A DNA stretch of 64,000 nt from Corynebacterium pseudopelargi (GCF_003814005.1 NZ_CP033898.1:372001-436000); one strand, 5' to 3'. Positions 26,384-36,630 are shown, numbered from the stretch's first letter. Notes: a model not told the origin generated them from the sequence alone. Translations and numbers: made by a program.

Positions 26384-27340
26384 ATGGTTGCCTGGCTCGC
26401 CCAAGATGCAACGCTGCCAGCAACGTTCGCGGAGGTATCGGACTCCGAGTACCGGATCCCTTGGGGTGGCGATACGGACGTGGAACCAGAGGAAACCCCA
26501 TCGTCGCCTACGGCGCACCCGGCAGACAATGCCGGTAGCTCGGAGGCAGTAGAGGCAGCCATCAAGTACACCGTCGCGGACATTGTGGATGCAGGCTGCT
26601 TCATCCCCAAGACGATCTTGAGGCCATCCTCACGCATTGGCGGAAAAGAAGAACCTCACCCGGCCACGTGGCAAGATCAACGTCCTGCCGGCGCTGGTTG
26701 GGCAACTGCTGGAAAATGTCCAGATCAACTGCACATTTACCGATATTACGGTGGATAGCCTGGTGAACCGGTATCTCTTAAGGCGCTGCACCGCGCGGCC
26801 ACCATGGTGCAGGTGATGAGTAAGCCCGGGCAGCGCTACGGCACTCTAACGATCGAGCGAACCAAAGAGGCCGTGGCTCTCCCGGCGCCGGTTCGGCAGT
26901 TGTGCCGGATCTTGACTAGCGCTGGCGTTACCTTCCAAGCGGATGCACCCAAGCCTCGTGGTCGGTTATCGCGGCAGGGACGAAAGCCCGTGGCGCTAGC
27001 CTCCCTGGTTCTGCAGCTCCTGCTTTCTGATTGTGGGACGGGTCACGCTGCCGTGAAGCCGTCGGATCTCAGCGAGGAGAAGCTGCGAAAGTTGTTCGGG
27101 GCCGCTCTCCTGGGACTCTATTGCTTTTATTTGACGCCGCATGGATGGCGGGTGCATGGCGCGAGGAGCCTCCATTGGGCTGTGGATGACGTCTCCGGCG
27201 AGCCCGTGGGGTAGGAGCCGAAGCTACCGCGAATGATGACGGACATCACTCTGGTGGGCTCTGAGGGCTGCTTGGTTATCGTGGATGCGAAGTTCACGAA
27301 CATGGCGACGGGCCGCCATGGCGATCATTCTACCCCCTGA
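26384..27340 (+). pseudogene. mcrC: McrB-McrC remnant: type IV restriction system, internally deleted and frameshifted
   Basis: From 26384 an open frame ends with EAAIKYTVADIVDAGCFIPKTIL, the McrB region just before its GTPase domain; a one-base shift near 26619 gives EAILTHW and a second shift near 26640 gives KKNL. Where McrB should continue with the Walker A (LILQGPPGTGKTW), the sequence passes straight into McrC-like TRPRGKINVLPALVGQLL...FTDITVDSLVNRYLL. A further shift near 26775 continues KALHRAATMVQVMSK to an in-frame TAG at 27212, after which the same frame gives MMTDITLVGSEGCLVIVDAKF, the McrC PD-(D/E)xK nuclease core (TDI...DAK), stopping at 27340. The GTPase domain is deleted. McrBC cuts DNA carrying 5-methylcytosine, so this remnant next to an intact C5-methyltransferase is suggestive. 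Clearly inactive. Confidence 0.72.
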
Positions 27341-28517
27341 AAACTCTGTACTTATATTAGATTCACGCTTACATGACGATGGCGCAGCTGAATTCCGAGC
27401 AGCTACGTGGAGTCAGCCTGGGGGAGAAGATGGTTGGTTGAGTGATGGTGTTTGCCAGCCTGTGCATCGAGGGGTGGCCCGAGGTCCGCGACATCAAGAG
27501 TGGGTGATGAGCGGGGCATCCGATGACGTTTTCCGCGCTGGAGCTTATGGGCTCTGCTAGAGCCGTCCGCGATGATGCCCTCACCGTGGGCATGGGGCTG
27601 ATGTAGCCTTCAGTTTCCTTTCTCGGATTCGCGCCATCGCAAGGCACCACAACAACAGAGCGTCGATTCGGCGCTCATGAAACCCAACTCAGTCGTGAGA
27701 AACAACTCTTCTGTGGTCTTAGCTGAGAACATGTAAAAGCCTAGGGCTGTTACATCTCTGTTGCAATGGTGTAGAAGCCTGATGCACCTGCGGTCTCGGA
27801 GCGTTCTTTACCCCGCGGTAAGGAAAACGGCTACTCTGTGCGAACGGTCTCTGGCTTCTCATTCTGTGCTGGGGCTTCTTCAAACAGAAGGCGATCAGCG
27901 CGATTCCCGCGATCGGTGCGATGATGTCCCCTTTCGTGTCGAACTCTCCGCTAGTAAGAAGTTGTTTCCCGGGCGTGACTGAGCGTGAATCAGTGCATCT
28001 CCATCACCACACCGCTGGCACAGGAACCGCAGGTAATGCCCAAGAACATGTTTTAGAAAGCGTGGCTTGCGCCAGTCTTCCGAGAAATGCCTCTTATCAA
28101 TCAAGAAGGGCAAACAACAAACCGAAAATTACCAGGTTCGCTATGCCCTGACTCCCATATTTGGATTGGTTCCATGCAGTGCAGTGAACGTCAGCGATGT
28201 CGCGATCAACGCAACGAAGACTTGCGGCAAGCAATGTGGTCAGGAAATGATTTCCATGAAAGCACCTCGGAGCAGGAAGTGAGCCAGCGTAATGAAGAAC
28301 GTAGGAGCCACATCCTGCGTCAACGCTTAGGAAAAATCAACACAGCGCAAAAGTAAGGTTGAAACGAACACAACTGTGACCGCCCCGAGGTTAACCACCA
28401 TGCCGATGAAAAATCGGAGCGCCCCCTCCCGCAAAACCCGCGCACCCAAGCACCTCATGCACCTATTCTTAAGTGCATCCGATAAACAACAACGTTTTCA
28501 CCTAAACGAGGTCCCTC
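27341..28517. other. Decayed sequence between the mcrBC remnant and the permease gene
   Basis: About 1.2 kb with no intact gene. Short hydrophobic stretches occur on both strands near 27850-27960 and 28190-28310 (minus strand IIAPIAGIALIAFCLKK and FVALIATSLTFTALHG), which could be the remains of a membrane protein, but frames are broken and I cannot name it. A plain AGGTCC region with no strong ribosome site precedes the permease start. Confidence 0.4.
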
Positions 28518-29849
28518 ATGAACCAACCCTCAAACGCGAAGGCCAGCAAGGGCTCCATCGGTGTGGTCGGCGCTGCGGCGATCGGCGTCGGCGGCATGAT
28601 GGGCGCCGGGCTCTACACCCTCGTAGGCTTAGCCAGCGCCTCAGCCGGTGCGTGGTTACCACTGGCATTTTTCATTGGCGGCCTCGTCGCGGCCTTCTCC
28701 GTCTACTCCTACTCAAAGTTGGGCATGAAGTACCCCAGTAGGGGAGGGGCCGCGCAGTTTCTTATCCAGGGCTTCGGCAATGGCTTAATTGCCGGAGGCA
28801 TGAACATCTTTCAGTACTTCGGCTGGATCGTCGCCATCGCCTTGTATGCAGCAGGTTTCTCGGAATATGCCAAGGTGATCTTCCACCTGCACGATTCGCC
28901 TTGGGTGGGCAAGCTCATCGGCGTGGGCATCATCGCGGCTTCGGTGATGATCAATATCTTCGGGTCCAAACTCGTCGCGCGCACCCAAACCATCATCATC
29001 GCGGTAGAGCTCGTCATTCTCCTGGCCTTCATCGTGATCGGCCTGGTGCACGTGAGCCCATCTTCTTTTAGCGATGCCGTAGCCAAAGAAAGCGGCGCGA
29101 GCCTCCTCGGTGTGCTTTCTGCAGCCGGCCTGCTGTATGTCACCTATGAGGGCTTCGGTGTGGTCACCAATGCCGCAGGCAGCATGAGTAACCCCAAAAA
29201 GCAGCTCCCAAAGGCCATGTACTTGGCTTTAGGTGTGGTCATGCTCGTTTACATCGCATCCAGCGTGGTGGTGATCGGATCCATCGGCGCCCATGGTGCC
29301 GAGGCGGCAGAAGGCCATGCGCTTGCCGATGCCGGGCGCCAAGTACTCGGTGCCATCGGCTTTACGGCCATCGGTGTCGCAGCCCTCGTGGCCACTGCAT
29401 CGGCGGTCAATTCCACCATGTTCGGCGATCAAAATTTGGGCATCAATATCTCCGATGCCAATGAGATTCCGAAGGCCTTTGAAAAGCCCACCAAGTTCGG
29501 CGGCAACCTCGGCATTTTTGCCACCGCCATCTTTGCTGCCATCTTCGTGGTGATCTTCCCGCTTTCGGCTGTAGGCCAGCTCGCCAGCTTGGCCTTCTTA
29601 TTGGTCTACGCCACCGTCAACCTCGGCCACCTACGCCTGGTGGAAGAAACCGGGGCAAATCGCTGGATTCTCATGGTGTCTGTGGCACTGAATCTTCTGC
29701 TGTTCTTGCTGCTGTTTTCTCAAACCATCATCCACAAAGAAGTGCTGACTTGGGTGGCGCTCATCGTGCTGTTGGTAGCCAGTTTTACTGCCGAGTGGTT
29801 CAGGCGTAAGCACACAGGCCAGGACAATTCCTGGATCGTGCGCTCCTAA
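28518..29849 (+). CDS. APC-superfamily amino-acid permease
   Basis: 443 residues, twelve hydrophobic helices. The helix 1 substrate-binding loop GAAAIGVGGMMGAGLYTLVGLAS (GxGxxxGxG-like break) and the helix 3 to 6 layout identify an APC/LeuT-fold amino-acid-polyamine transporter. The C-terminus is short and charged (FRRKHTGQDNSW). It imports or exchanges an amino acid across the cytoplasmic membrane; the substrate is not predictable. It marks the return to core composition after the island, and is 82 bp upstream of purB, with no sign of a shared function. Confidence 0.85.
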   Translation: MNQPSNAKASKGSIGVVGAAAIGVGGMMGAGLYTLVGLASASAGAWLPLAFFIGGLVAAFSVYSYSKLGMKYPSRGGAAQFLIQGFGNGLIAGGMNIFQYFGWIVAIALYAAGFSEYAKVIFHLHDSPWVGKLIGVGIIAASVMINIFGSKLVARTQTIIIAVELVILLAFIVIGLVHVSPSSFSDAVAKESGASLLGVLSAAGLLYVTYEGFGVVTNAAGSMSNPKKQLPKAMYLALGVVMLVYIASSVVVIGSIGAHGAEAAEGHALADAGRQVLGAIGFTAIGVAALVATASAVNSTMFGDQNLGINISDANEIPKAFEKPTKFGGNLGIFATAIFAAIFVVIFPLSAVGQLASLAFLLVYATVNLGHLRLVEETGANRWILMVSVALNLLLFLLLFSQTIIHKEVLTWVALIVLLVASFTAEWFRRKHTGQDNSWIVRS

Positions 29850-29931
29850 CACCTCCACCCCAAACCCCGCCACGCCCCAAGCGGGTGCAACCATCAAACC
29901 CCATCGCCACTATCGTGCGATACTAAATGGC

Positions 29932-31359
29932 GTGGCTAAAAAGAAAATCGCGAACGTCCTATCCAACCGTTATGCATCGGAGGCTCTAGCAAGCCTGTGG
30001 AGCCCCGAGTCCAAGGTGGTGCTGGAACGCCAACTCTGGATCGCTGTGATGAAGGCTCAGCGCGAGCTCGGCGTGGACGTGCCCGCCGAGGCCATCCGCG
30101 CCTATGAAGATGTGGTGGATCAGGTAGATCTGGCCAGCATCGCTGAGCGTGAGAAGGTCACCCGCCACGATGTGAAGGCTCGCATCGAGGAGTTCAATGC
30201 CTTGGCTGGCTATGAGCATGTGCACAAGGGCATGACCTCGCGCGATCTCACCGAGAACGTTGAGCAGCTCCAGGTGTTCCGCTCACTTGAACTCATTCAT
30301 GGCAAGGCCGTGGCTGTGGTGTCTCGCCTGGCTGAGCACGCAGCTAATTACAAGACTCTCGTGATGGCGGGGCGTTCCCACAATGTGGCAGCCCAGGCCA
30401 CCACTTTGGGCAAGCGCTTTGCTTCTGCTGCAGAAGAGATGCTGGTGGCTATCGAGCGAGTAGAAAACCTGCTCAGCCGCTACCCACTGCGCGGCATTAA
30501 AGGCCCGATGGGTACTGCTCAAGACATGCTGGATCTGCTCGGCGGCGACGAGGCCAAGCTCGCCTCCTTAGAAACGCAGATCGCTGATTATCTGGGCTTT
30601 GCCAATGTTTTCGATTCCGTTGGCCAGGTCTATCCGCGCTCCTTGGACTTCGATGCCGTCTCCTCCCTGGTGCAGTTGGGTGCAGGGCCGTCGAGCCTTG
30701 CCACCACCATTCGCCTGATGGCCGGCAACGAGACTGTGACGGAGGGCTTCAAGGAAGGCCAGGTGGGTTCCTCGGCCATGCCGCACAAGATGAATGCCCG
30801 CTCCTGCGAGCGCGTGGGCGGCATGCAGGTGATTCTGCGCGGTTACCTCACCATGTTGGCTGATCTTTCTGGCCAGCAGTGGAATGAGGGCGACGTGTTC
30901 TGCTCCGTGGTGCGCCGCGTGGCTTTGCCCGATGCCTTCTTCACCATCGACGGCATGTTTGAAACCTTCCTCACCGTCTTGGATGAGTTCGGTGCCTTCC
31001 CGGCCATGATCGACCGCGAGCTTGAGCGCTACCTGCCCTTCCTCGCCACCACCCGCATCCTCATGGCCGCGGTGCGCGCCGGTGTTGGACGTGAGACTGC
31101 TCACGAAGTGATCAAGGAAAATGCCGTGGCAGTGGCGCTGAACATGCGCGAAAACGGTGGGGAGCAGGAGCTCGTCGAAAAGCTGGCAGCAGATGAGCGT
31201 CTGCCTATGAATAAGGAAGAAATTGAGGCTGCGCTGGCAGATCGCCACGCCTTTATTGGTTCCGCCGAGTCCCAGGTGGATCGCGTCTTGGCGCGGGTGC
31301 GTGACCTGGTCAATCGCTACCCAGAGGCAGCTCAGTACACCCCCGGTGAGATCCTCTAG
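29932..31359 (+). CDS. purB: Adenylosuccinate lyase
   Basis: 475 residues from a GTG at 29932 ([19 protein letters not shown]). The fumarase/aspartase superfamily signature is [14 protein letters not shown], carrying the mobile-loop catalytic Ser; [13 protein letters not shown] contributes the catalytic His; [13 protein letters not shown] is the substrate loop. It removes fumarate from SAICAR and adenylosuccinate, acting twice in purine synthesis. purC, whose product SAICAR is its substrate, follows after 59 bp, so the pair is probably co-transcribed. Confidence 0.97.
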   Translation: MAKKKIANVLSNRYASEALASLWSPESKVVLERQLWIAVMKAQRELGVDVPAEAIRAYEDVVDQVDLASIAEREKVTRHDVKARIEEFNALAGYEHVHKGMTSRDLTENVEQLQVFRSLELIHGKAVAVVSRLAEHAANYKTLVMAGRSHNVAAQATTLGKRFASAAEEMLVAIERVENLLSRYPLRGIKGPMGTAQDMLDLLGGDEAKLASLETQIADYLGFANVFDSVGQVYPRSLDFDAVSSLVQLGAGPSSLATTIRLMAGNETVTEGFKEGQVGSSAMPHKMNARSCERVGGMQVILRGYLTMLADLSGQQWNEGDVFCSVVRRVALPDAFFTIDGMFETFLTVLDEFGAFPAMIDRELERYLPFLATTRILMAAVRAGVGRETAHEVIKENAVAVALNMRENGGEQELVEKLAADERLPMNKEEIEAALADRHAFIGSAESQVDRVLARVRDLVNRYPEAAQYTPGEIL

Positions 31360-31418
31360 CCCTATGGCGGTGTGAATCAAGTTTCGTGCTGAGGGCGGGA
31401 GGTCTACACTTGGCCTTC

Positions 31419-32312
31419 ATGCGCCCTCAGCTTTCTACTTACGCACATCTTTCCGCGGGCAAGGTTCGCGAAATGTACGAGATCGATGAGGACCGCCTGC
31501 TCATGGTGGTCTCCGATCGCATCTCCGCCTACGACCACATCCTGGATCCAGAGATCCCCGATAAGGGTCGCGTGCTCACCGCCATGAGCATGTACTTTTT
31601 CCACCACCTCGATTTCCCCAACCACCTCGCAGGGCCTATCGACGACCCCGCCATCCCCGAATCTGTGTTGGGGCGCGCCATGGTGTGCAAGAAGTTGAAG
31701 ATGATCCCCTTCGAGTGCGTCGCCCGAGGCTACCTCACCGGCTCTGGCCTGAAGGAATATGAAGCCACCGGCTCGGTGTGCGGAGTCAAGCTGCCCGAGG
31801 GGCTGGAAGAGGCAAGCAAGCTGCCCGAGCCCATCTTCACCCCAGCCACCAAGGCTGAGCTGGGTGATCATGATGAAAACGTCAGCTTTGAATATGTTGC
31901 AGAAAAGCTAGGAGAAGCCCGCGCCAATGAGCTGCGCGAGGCCACCTTGGCCATCTACTCCAAGGCCGCCAAGCTCGCTGAGGAGCGCGGCATTATCTTG
32001 GCGGATACCAAGCTGGAATTTGGCATCGACGAAGACGGCACCCTAGTGCTTGCCGACGAAGTCCTCACCCCCGACAGCTCCCGCTACTGGCCAGCCGACG
32101 GCTACGAGCCCGGCCAGGTCCAACCAAGCTTTGATAAGCAATACGTGCGCAACTGGCTCACCAGCTCCAAGTCCGGGTGGGATATGAAATCCACCGCCAC
32201 CCCGCCGCACCTGCCAGGTTCGGTGGTAGAGGCCACCCGCGAGCGCTACGTGGAAGCCTTTGAGCGCATCACCGGCAAGAAGTTCAATGAATGGATCGGT
32301 TGCTGCGTCTAA
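31419..32312 (+). CDS. purC: SAICAR synthase (phosphoribosylaminoimidazole-succinocarboxamide synthase)
   Basis: 297 residues from the ATG at 31419 ([22 protein letters not shown]). Family signatures: [28 protein letters not shown] and the ATP-binding [35 protein letters not shown] is the second PurC pattern. It ligates aspartate to CAIR with ATP. The upstream in-frame start at 31386 would add an atypical extension. Directly downstream of purB and followed by a terminator. Confidence 0.97.
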   Translation: MRPQLSTYAHLSAGKVREMYEIDEDRLLMVVSDRISAYDHILDPEIPDKGRVLTAMSMYFFHHLDFPNHLAGPIDDPAIPESVLGRAMVCKKLKMIPFECVARGYLTGSGLKEYEATGSVCGVKLPEGLEEASKLPEPIFTPATKAELGDHDENVSFEYVAEKLGEARANELREATLAIYSKAAKLAEERGIILADTKLEFGIDEDGTLVLADEVLTPDSSRYWPADGYEPGQVQPSFDKQYVRNWLTSSKSGWDMKSTATPPHLPGSVVEATRERYVEAFERITGKKFNEWIGCCV

Positions 32313-32331
32313 AAAACAACACAGCACTTTT

Positions 32332-32366
32332 CGTCCCGCCTCCTAGAAACGAGGCGGGACGTTTTT
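32332..32366 (+). terminator. Terminator after purC
   Basis: Perfect 11-bp stem CGTCCCGCCTC / GAGGCGGGACG with an 8-base loop, followed by TTTTT. Confidence 0.92.
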
Positions 32367-32420
32367 GTAGGTGCAGCACTCAAGCCCGGCACCCCCAGCA
32401 ATCGGACCCCACTGGCTACG

Positions 32421-34520
32421 ATGGTGCGCATGCTCAATCCACCCATTGCCCCCATCCATCCCAAGACCCGCACCCACCACGGCTTTGAGTTCGTGGATAA
32501 CTACGAGTGGCTGCGTGACAAGGAATCGGATGAGACCATCCAGTACCTGGAGGCGGAAAACGCCTACACCGAGCAGGAAACCGAGCACCTGGCCACGCTT
32601 CGCAAGAACATCTTTGAAGAGATTAAGAAGCACACCAAGGAAACGGACATGTCCGTGCCGCAGCGCAAGGGCGCGTATTGGTATTACAGCCGCTCCGTGG
32701 AGGGCAAGAGCTATGGGCTTTCTTGCCGTGTTCCCGCTGAGCTGGGCACCTGGGTGCCACCGGTGATCGACGAGTCCACCCCGCCTGCCGATGAGCAGGT
32801 GCTGCTCGATTTGAACGAGCTCGCCGAAGGCCACGAGTTCTTCTCCCTCGGCGCGGCGTCGATAAGCGATTCAGGCAAGCTACTGGCTTATTCCACCGAC
32901 ACCTCCGGCGATGAGCGCTTCACCATCCGGATCAAAAACCTTGATAGCGGCGAGTTGCTTGTCGACGAAATCCCCGACGCCTTCTACGGTGCGACGTGGG
33001 CGGGGGAGGACTACCTGTTTTATCAACGCGTGGACGAGGCCTGGCGCCCGGATTCGGTGTGGCGCCATAAGCTCGGTACCCCTGTTGAGCAGGACGTATG
33101 TGTGTTCCGTGAAGAAGACGGGCGCTTCAACGTCGGCATCGGTGCCACACGCAGCGATCGCTTCCTCATGATCGAGGTGGCCTCCAAGATCACCTCTGAG
33201 GTGTGGGTGCTGGAGCAGACCAACCCCGAAGGTGAATTCGAGTGCGTGATTCCGCGTGAAAAGGGCAAGGAATACGACCTTGACCACGCAATCGTGGAAG
33301 GCGAGGACTTGTGGATTATTACCCACAACTTCTCCGGTCCGAACTTTGAGGTGGCCTGGGCGCCGCTGGATCGCCCCACCGAGATGACCACCCTGATCCC
33401 GCACCGCGATGACGTGCGCATCGAAGGCGTGGATACCTACCTCGGCCAAATCGTGGTGGGCTACCGTGCAGGCGCCATCGGGCGCGTTGCGGTGATGAAG
33501 CTGGATCCTGGCTTTAGCACCTTCGAGGAGCTCGAATTTGAAGAGGAGCTCTACTCCGTGGGCTCTTCCGGCAATCCCGAGTGGGACGCACCGGTGCTGC
33601 GCATGAGCTATGGCTCTTTCACCGTGCCGGGTGAAGTCTTTGACTATGAGGTAGCCACCGGCAAACGCACCGTGCTCAAAGAGCGCGAGGTGTATCACTA
33701 CAACGCCGATGATTATGTAGCCACCCGCCTGTGGGCGCAGGCCGAAGACGGCATCCGCATCCCGATCTCCCTGGTGCACCGCAAGGACCTGGTTATAAGC
33801 AAACCCAACCCCACCTTGCTCTATGGCTATGGCTCCTATGAGATGAGCATTGATCCGGGCTTTTCTGTGGCGCGCCTTTCGCTGATGGATCGCGGCATGA
33901 TCTTCGCCGTGGCCCATGTGCGCGGCGGTGGCGAGATGGGCCGCGGCTGGTACGACACGGGCAAGACCGTGACCAAGAAGAACACCTTCACCGACTTCAT
34001 TGCCGTGGCAGATCACCTGATCAAACGTGGTGTGACCACACCAGAGCAGCTTGTGGCCGAGGGAGGCTCTGCAGGCGGCATGCTCGTTGGTGCCGTGGCC
34101 AACCTTGCCGGGGATCGCTTCAAGGCCATCGAGGCCGTGGTGCCCTTCGTGGATCCGCTGACCTCCATGCTCATGCCCGAGCTTCCACTCACGATCACCG
34201 AGTGGGACGAGTGGGGCGATCCGCTGCACGAGCAGGAGGTCTATGAGTACATGGCCTCCTACGCGCCCTATGAAAACGTCGAGGCCAAGGATTACCCCAA
34301 TATCTTGGCAGTCACCTCACTCAATGACACGCGCGTGCTCTACGTGGAGCCGGCCAAGTGGATTGCCAAGCTGCGTGCCACTGCCACTGGTGGGCAATTC
34401 CTGCTCAAGACAGAGATGGTGGCAGGCCACGGTGGTGTGTCTGGCCGCTATGAAAAGTGGCACCAAACCGCATTCGAGTACGCATGGCTTGCCAATCAGG
34501 CTGCGGGCGTGCGCGAATAA
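32421..34520 (+). CDS. ptrB: Oligopeptidase B (S9A prolyl-oligopeptidase family)
   Basis: 699 residues. N-terminal beta-propeller (about 70-410) restricts access to peptides; the C-terminal alpha/beta hydrolase has LLYGYGSYEMSIDPGF, HVRGGGEMGRGWYDTGK, nucleophile Ser550 in AEGGSAGGMLVG, Asp636 in LNDTRVLYVEPAKW and His670 in AGHGGVSGRYEKW. The pattern and length match oligopeptidase B, which cleaves short peptides after Arg/Lys, rather than proline-specific POP; that distinction is by similarity. Cytoplasmic, no signal peptide. ATG at 32430 is a possible later start. Confidence 0.9.
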   Translation: MVRMLNPPIAPIHPKTRTHHGFEFVDNYEWLRDKESDETIQYLEAENAYTEQETEHLATLRKNIFEEIKKHTKETDMSVPQRKGAYWYYSRSVEGKSYGLSCRVPAELGTWVPPVIDESTPPADEQVLLDLNELAEGHEFFSLGAASISDSGKLLAYSTDTSGDERFTIRIKNLDSGELLVDEIPDAFYGATWAGEDYLFYQRVDEAWRPDSVWRHKLGTPVEQDVCVFREEDGRFNVGIGATRSDRFLMIEVASKITSEVWVLEQTNPEGEFECVIPREKGKEYDLDHAIVEGEDLWIITHNFSGPNFEVAWAPLDRPTEMTTLIPHRDDVRIEGVDTYLGQIVVGYRAGAIGRVAVMKLDPGFSTFEELEFEEELYSVGSSGNPEWDAPVLRMSYGSFTVPGEVFDYEVATGKRTVLKEREVYHYNADDYVATRLWAQAEDGIRIPISLVHRKDLVISKPNPTLLYGYGSYEMSIDPGFSVARLSLMDRGMIFAVAHVRGGGEMGRGWYDTGKTVTKKNTFTDFIAVADHLIKRGVTTPEQLVAEGGSAGGMLVGAVANLAGDRFKAIEAVVPFVDPLTSMLMPELPLTITEWDEWGDPLHEQEVYEYMASYAPYENVEAKDYPNILAVTSLNDTRVLYVEPAKWIAKLRATATGGQFLLKTEMVAGHGGVSGRYEKWHQTAFEYAWLANQAAGVRE

Positions 34521-34536
34521 CGGCAAAGTAGGGGAT

Positions 34537-34989
34537 ATGAATTTCTTTGATATCCCCATCACCTATGCCGATGGCCGTGACTCCACCATGGCCGACTTCC
34601 AAGGCCACTGCCTGCTCATTGTCAATACCGCCTCGAAGTGCGGCTACACGGAGCAGTTGGAAACCTTAGAAGAACTCTTCCAGGACTATATGCAGCGCGG
34701 CCTGTTCGTTATTGGTGTGCCAAGCGATGACTTCCAAGAAGAGCCTTTGAGCGACAAGCAGATTGCCAAGGAGTACGCCAACTATGGTGTGAGCTTCCCG
34801 CTGCTGGCCAAAGGCTCTTTGGATACCGCGCTGTATAGCTACCTCATTGGCGATGGCCCTGGGATTGAGTGGAACTTTGAAAAGTTCGTGGTCTCACCCG
34901 AGGGGAAGGTGGTTGGGCGTTTTGCCCCCAGCCTGGAGCCGGATGAGATGAAGGTGATCGAGGTGCTCGAAGAGCATCTTCCGGTATAA
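34537..34989 (+). CDS. Glutathione-peroxidase-fold thiol peroxidase
   Basis: 150 residues from the ATG at 34537, 16 bp after ptrB. Peroxidatic Cys35 in IVNTASKCGYTEQLETLEEL and Trp112-Asn113 in EWNFEKFVVSPEG place it in the GPx family. The Gln of the usual tetrad (NQF) is replaced: VPSDDFQEEP. Many bacterial relatives have SNDFGGQEP here, so this is a known subclass tendency. In corynebacteria, such enzymes use mycothiol or thioredoxin as reductant; mshD is also in the window. Likely reduces peroxides in the cytoplasm. Confidence 0.88.
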   Translation: MNFFDIPITYADGRDSTMADFQGHCLLIVNTASKCGYTEQLETLEELFQDYMQRGLFVIGVPSDDFQEEPLSDKQIAKEYANYGVSFPLLAKGSLDTALYSYLIGDGPGIEWNFEKFVVSPEGKVVGRFAPSLEPDEMKVIEVLEEHLPV

Positions 34990-34996
34990 CAACAAC

Positions 34997-35030
34997 AAAC
35001 TGGGCAGTCTTTCGACTGCCCAGTTTGCGT
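34997..35030 (+). terminator. Terminator after the peroxidase gene
   Basis: AAACTGGGCAGTC / GACTGCCCAGTTT, a 13-bp perfect stem with loop TTTC; the outer A/T pairs supply the U-tract. Confidence 0.85.
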
Positions 35031-35039
35031 AACCCTCTA

Positions 35040-35500
35040 TCTCAAAAGGAAGATGCCTCATACCAATCGGCGGCTGGCTTCCCACACTCATTACGGGCTT
35101 AGCCCCTCAACCAAGTCGTTCCCGCAATGCCCTCATGGTGGGAAAACCTCTGGTATAACGTGTCCCTCAACGTGTTATACCGCGTCTCGCCGTTGGCAAT
35201 TTCCGGAACTAGCGGTACAGAGTCTCGATCCTGCTAGCCGGATGAAGCGGCGAAGCTATCAAACAACCCTCTCCTTCCACATCGGTTTTGTTCCTATCGA
35301 GTCGGTCTGTATCTGACCGGCTGATGCACCCAAGTTTGGCACGGGTAATCACGCCCGGCAAGGGTGGTGTTTAGCGCTTTGACCTGCATAAATGCTGAAC
35401 CTGAAGAATAGCTGGGAATCGTTGATATTTCCTGATTTACCCGCTTGAGCAGCAGCGATGAGGATGTGCATGTGCCTAAAAGGTGATGGTTGAACAAAAG
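35040..35500. other. Gene-free stretch upstream of purS, with an inverted repeat
   Basis: About 460 bp without a supported gene. At 35152-35181 GGTATAAC and GTTATACC form an 8-bp inverted repeat around 14 bases (with an internal CGTG-rich loop). The rest gives only short, unlikely frames. The purS promoter is probably at 35480-35700. Confidence 0.4.
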
Positions 35501-35707
35501 TTTAAAGCTAGCTGGCAGTTTGTTTCTACTTGGCGCAAAGCCGCAAACGTGCAGTTCAAGCGCCCTGCTGCGCGGTTGGGGGTAGTGCAGGCTTTGAGCT
35601 TGGATACTTCACGGGGCGCACAGGTAACGTGTGTGGCGATGCGCCTAGATCTAAGGCGATCGCCGTCAACACTGACACTCACCATCCTTAAAGGGAGCTT
35701 TATCAAC

Positions 35708-35950
35708 GTGGCCCGTGTAGTTGTGAACGTGATGCCCAAGGCGGAAATCCTCGACCCCCAAGGTCAGGCCGTCGTTCGTGCGCTTGGACGCCTCGGTGTT
35801 GAGGGGGTGGCCGATGTGCGTCAAGGCAAGCGCTTCGAAATCGAAGTCGATGATGCCGTGACTCGCGCAGATATTGAAAAGATGGCCGAGACCCTGCTTG
35901 CCAACACCGTGATTGAAAACTTCGACGTGATCTTCGAGGCGGCCGAATGA
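35708..35950 (+). CDS. purS: FGAM synthase small subunit PurS
   Basis: 80 residues from a GTG at 35708, with AAAGGGAG 10 bases upstream. [22 protein letters not shown] and [19 protein letters not shown] match PurS, which bridges PurQ and PurL. The stop overlaps the purQ ATG by four bases, giving equimolar coupling. Confidence 0.95.
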   Translation: MARVVVNVMPKAEILDPQGQAVVRALGRLGVEGVADVRQGKRFEIEVDDAVTRADIEKMAETLLANTVIENFDVIFEAAE

Positions 35951-36618
35951 GCGCCAGGATCGGAGTAATCACCTTTCCAGGAACGCTTGACGACGTAGAC
36001 GCTGCCCGTGCGGCCCGTCTCGCAGGTGCCGAAGCCGTCTCGCTTTGGCACGCCGATGAAGATCTCAAGCAGGTCGACGCCGTGGTCGTACCCGGAGGCT
36101 TCTCCTACGGAGATTACCTGCGCACCGGCGCCATCTCTGCGCTGGCACCAGTGATGCGATCCGTGATCGACGCAGCGCATAAGGGCATGCCGGTGCTGGG
36201 CATTTGCAATGGCTTCCAGATCCTTACCGAGGCCCACCTGTTGCCAGGCGCCCTGACTCGTAACCAAGGCCTGCACTTCCACTGCGTGGATACCCACCTG
36301 GTGGTGGAAAACAACACCACCGCGTGGACGAATACCTGCAGCGCTGGAGAGAAAATCTACATCCCCTCCAAGCATGGTGAGGGACGCTTCCAGGCGGATG
36401 CGGGGACCGTCGAAAAGCTTGAAGGCGAAGGTCGAGTGGTGTTCCGCTATACCGAAAACTTCAATGGATCCGTCAACGGGATCGCCGGAATTAGCAATGA
36501 AACCGGCCGAGTAGTCGGTTTGATGCCCCACCCAGAACACGCCGTGGAAACGCTGACCGGCCCTTCAGTTGATGGGCTCAAACTCTTCGTTTCTGCCATC
36601 GGCTCGATCGCGGCATAG
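35947..36618 (+). CDS. purQ: FGAM synthase glutaminase subunit PurQ
   Basis: 223 residues. Class I glutamine amidotransferase: nucleophile Cys87 in [20 protein letters not shown], and the His/Glu pair in [10 protein letters not shown]. It supplies ammonia to PurL. Start ATG 35947 overlaps purS; purL starts 12 bp after its stop. The three subunits form the PurSQL complex converting FGAR to FGAM. Confidence 0.97.
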   Translation: MSARIGVITFPGTLDDVDAARAARLAGAEAVSLWHADEDLKQVDAVVVPGGFSYGDYLRTGAISALAPVMRSVIDAAHKGMPVLGICNGFQILTEAHLLPGALTRNQGLHFHCVDTHLVVENNTTAWTNTCSAGEKIYIPSKHGEGRFQADAGTVEKLEGEGRVVFRYTENFNGSVNGIAGISNETGRVVGLMPHPEHAVETLTGPSVDGLKLFVSAIGSIAA

Positions 36619-36630
36619 GGAAGTACTGCT

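Noticed and set aside
27850..28310. A membrane-protein gene on either strand before the permease
   Set aside because: Hydrophobic runs exist on both strands but all frames are broken and no family can be named; kept only as decayed sequence.
35040..35500. IS or transposase remnant before purS
   Set aside because: No DDE-type or other transposase motif in any frame; only one inverted repeat, not at element-like ends.
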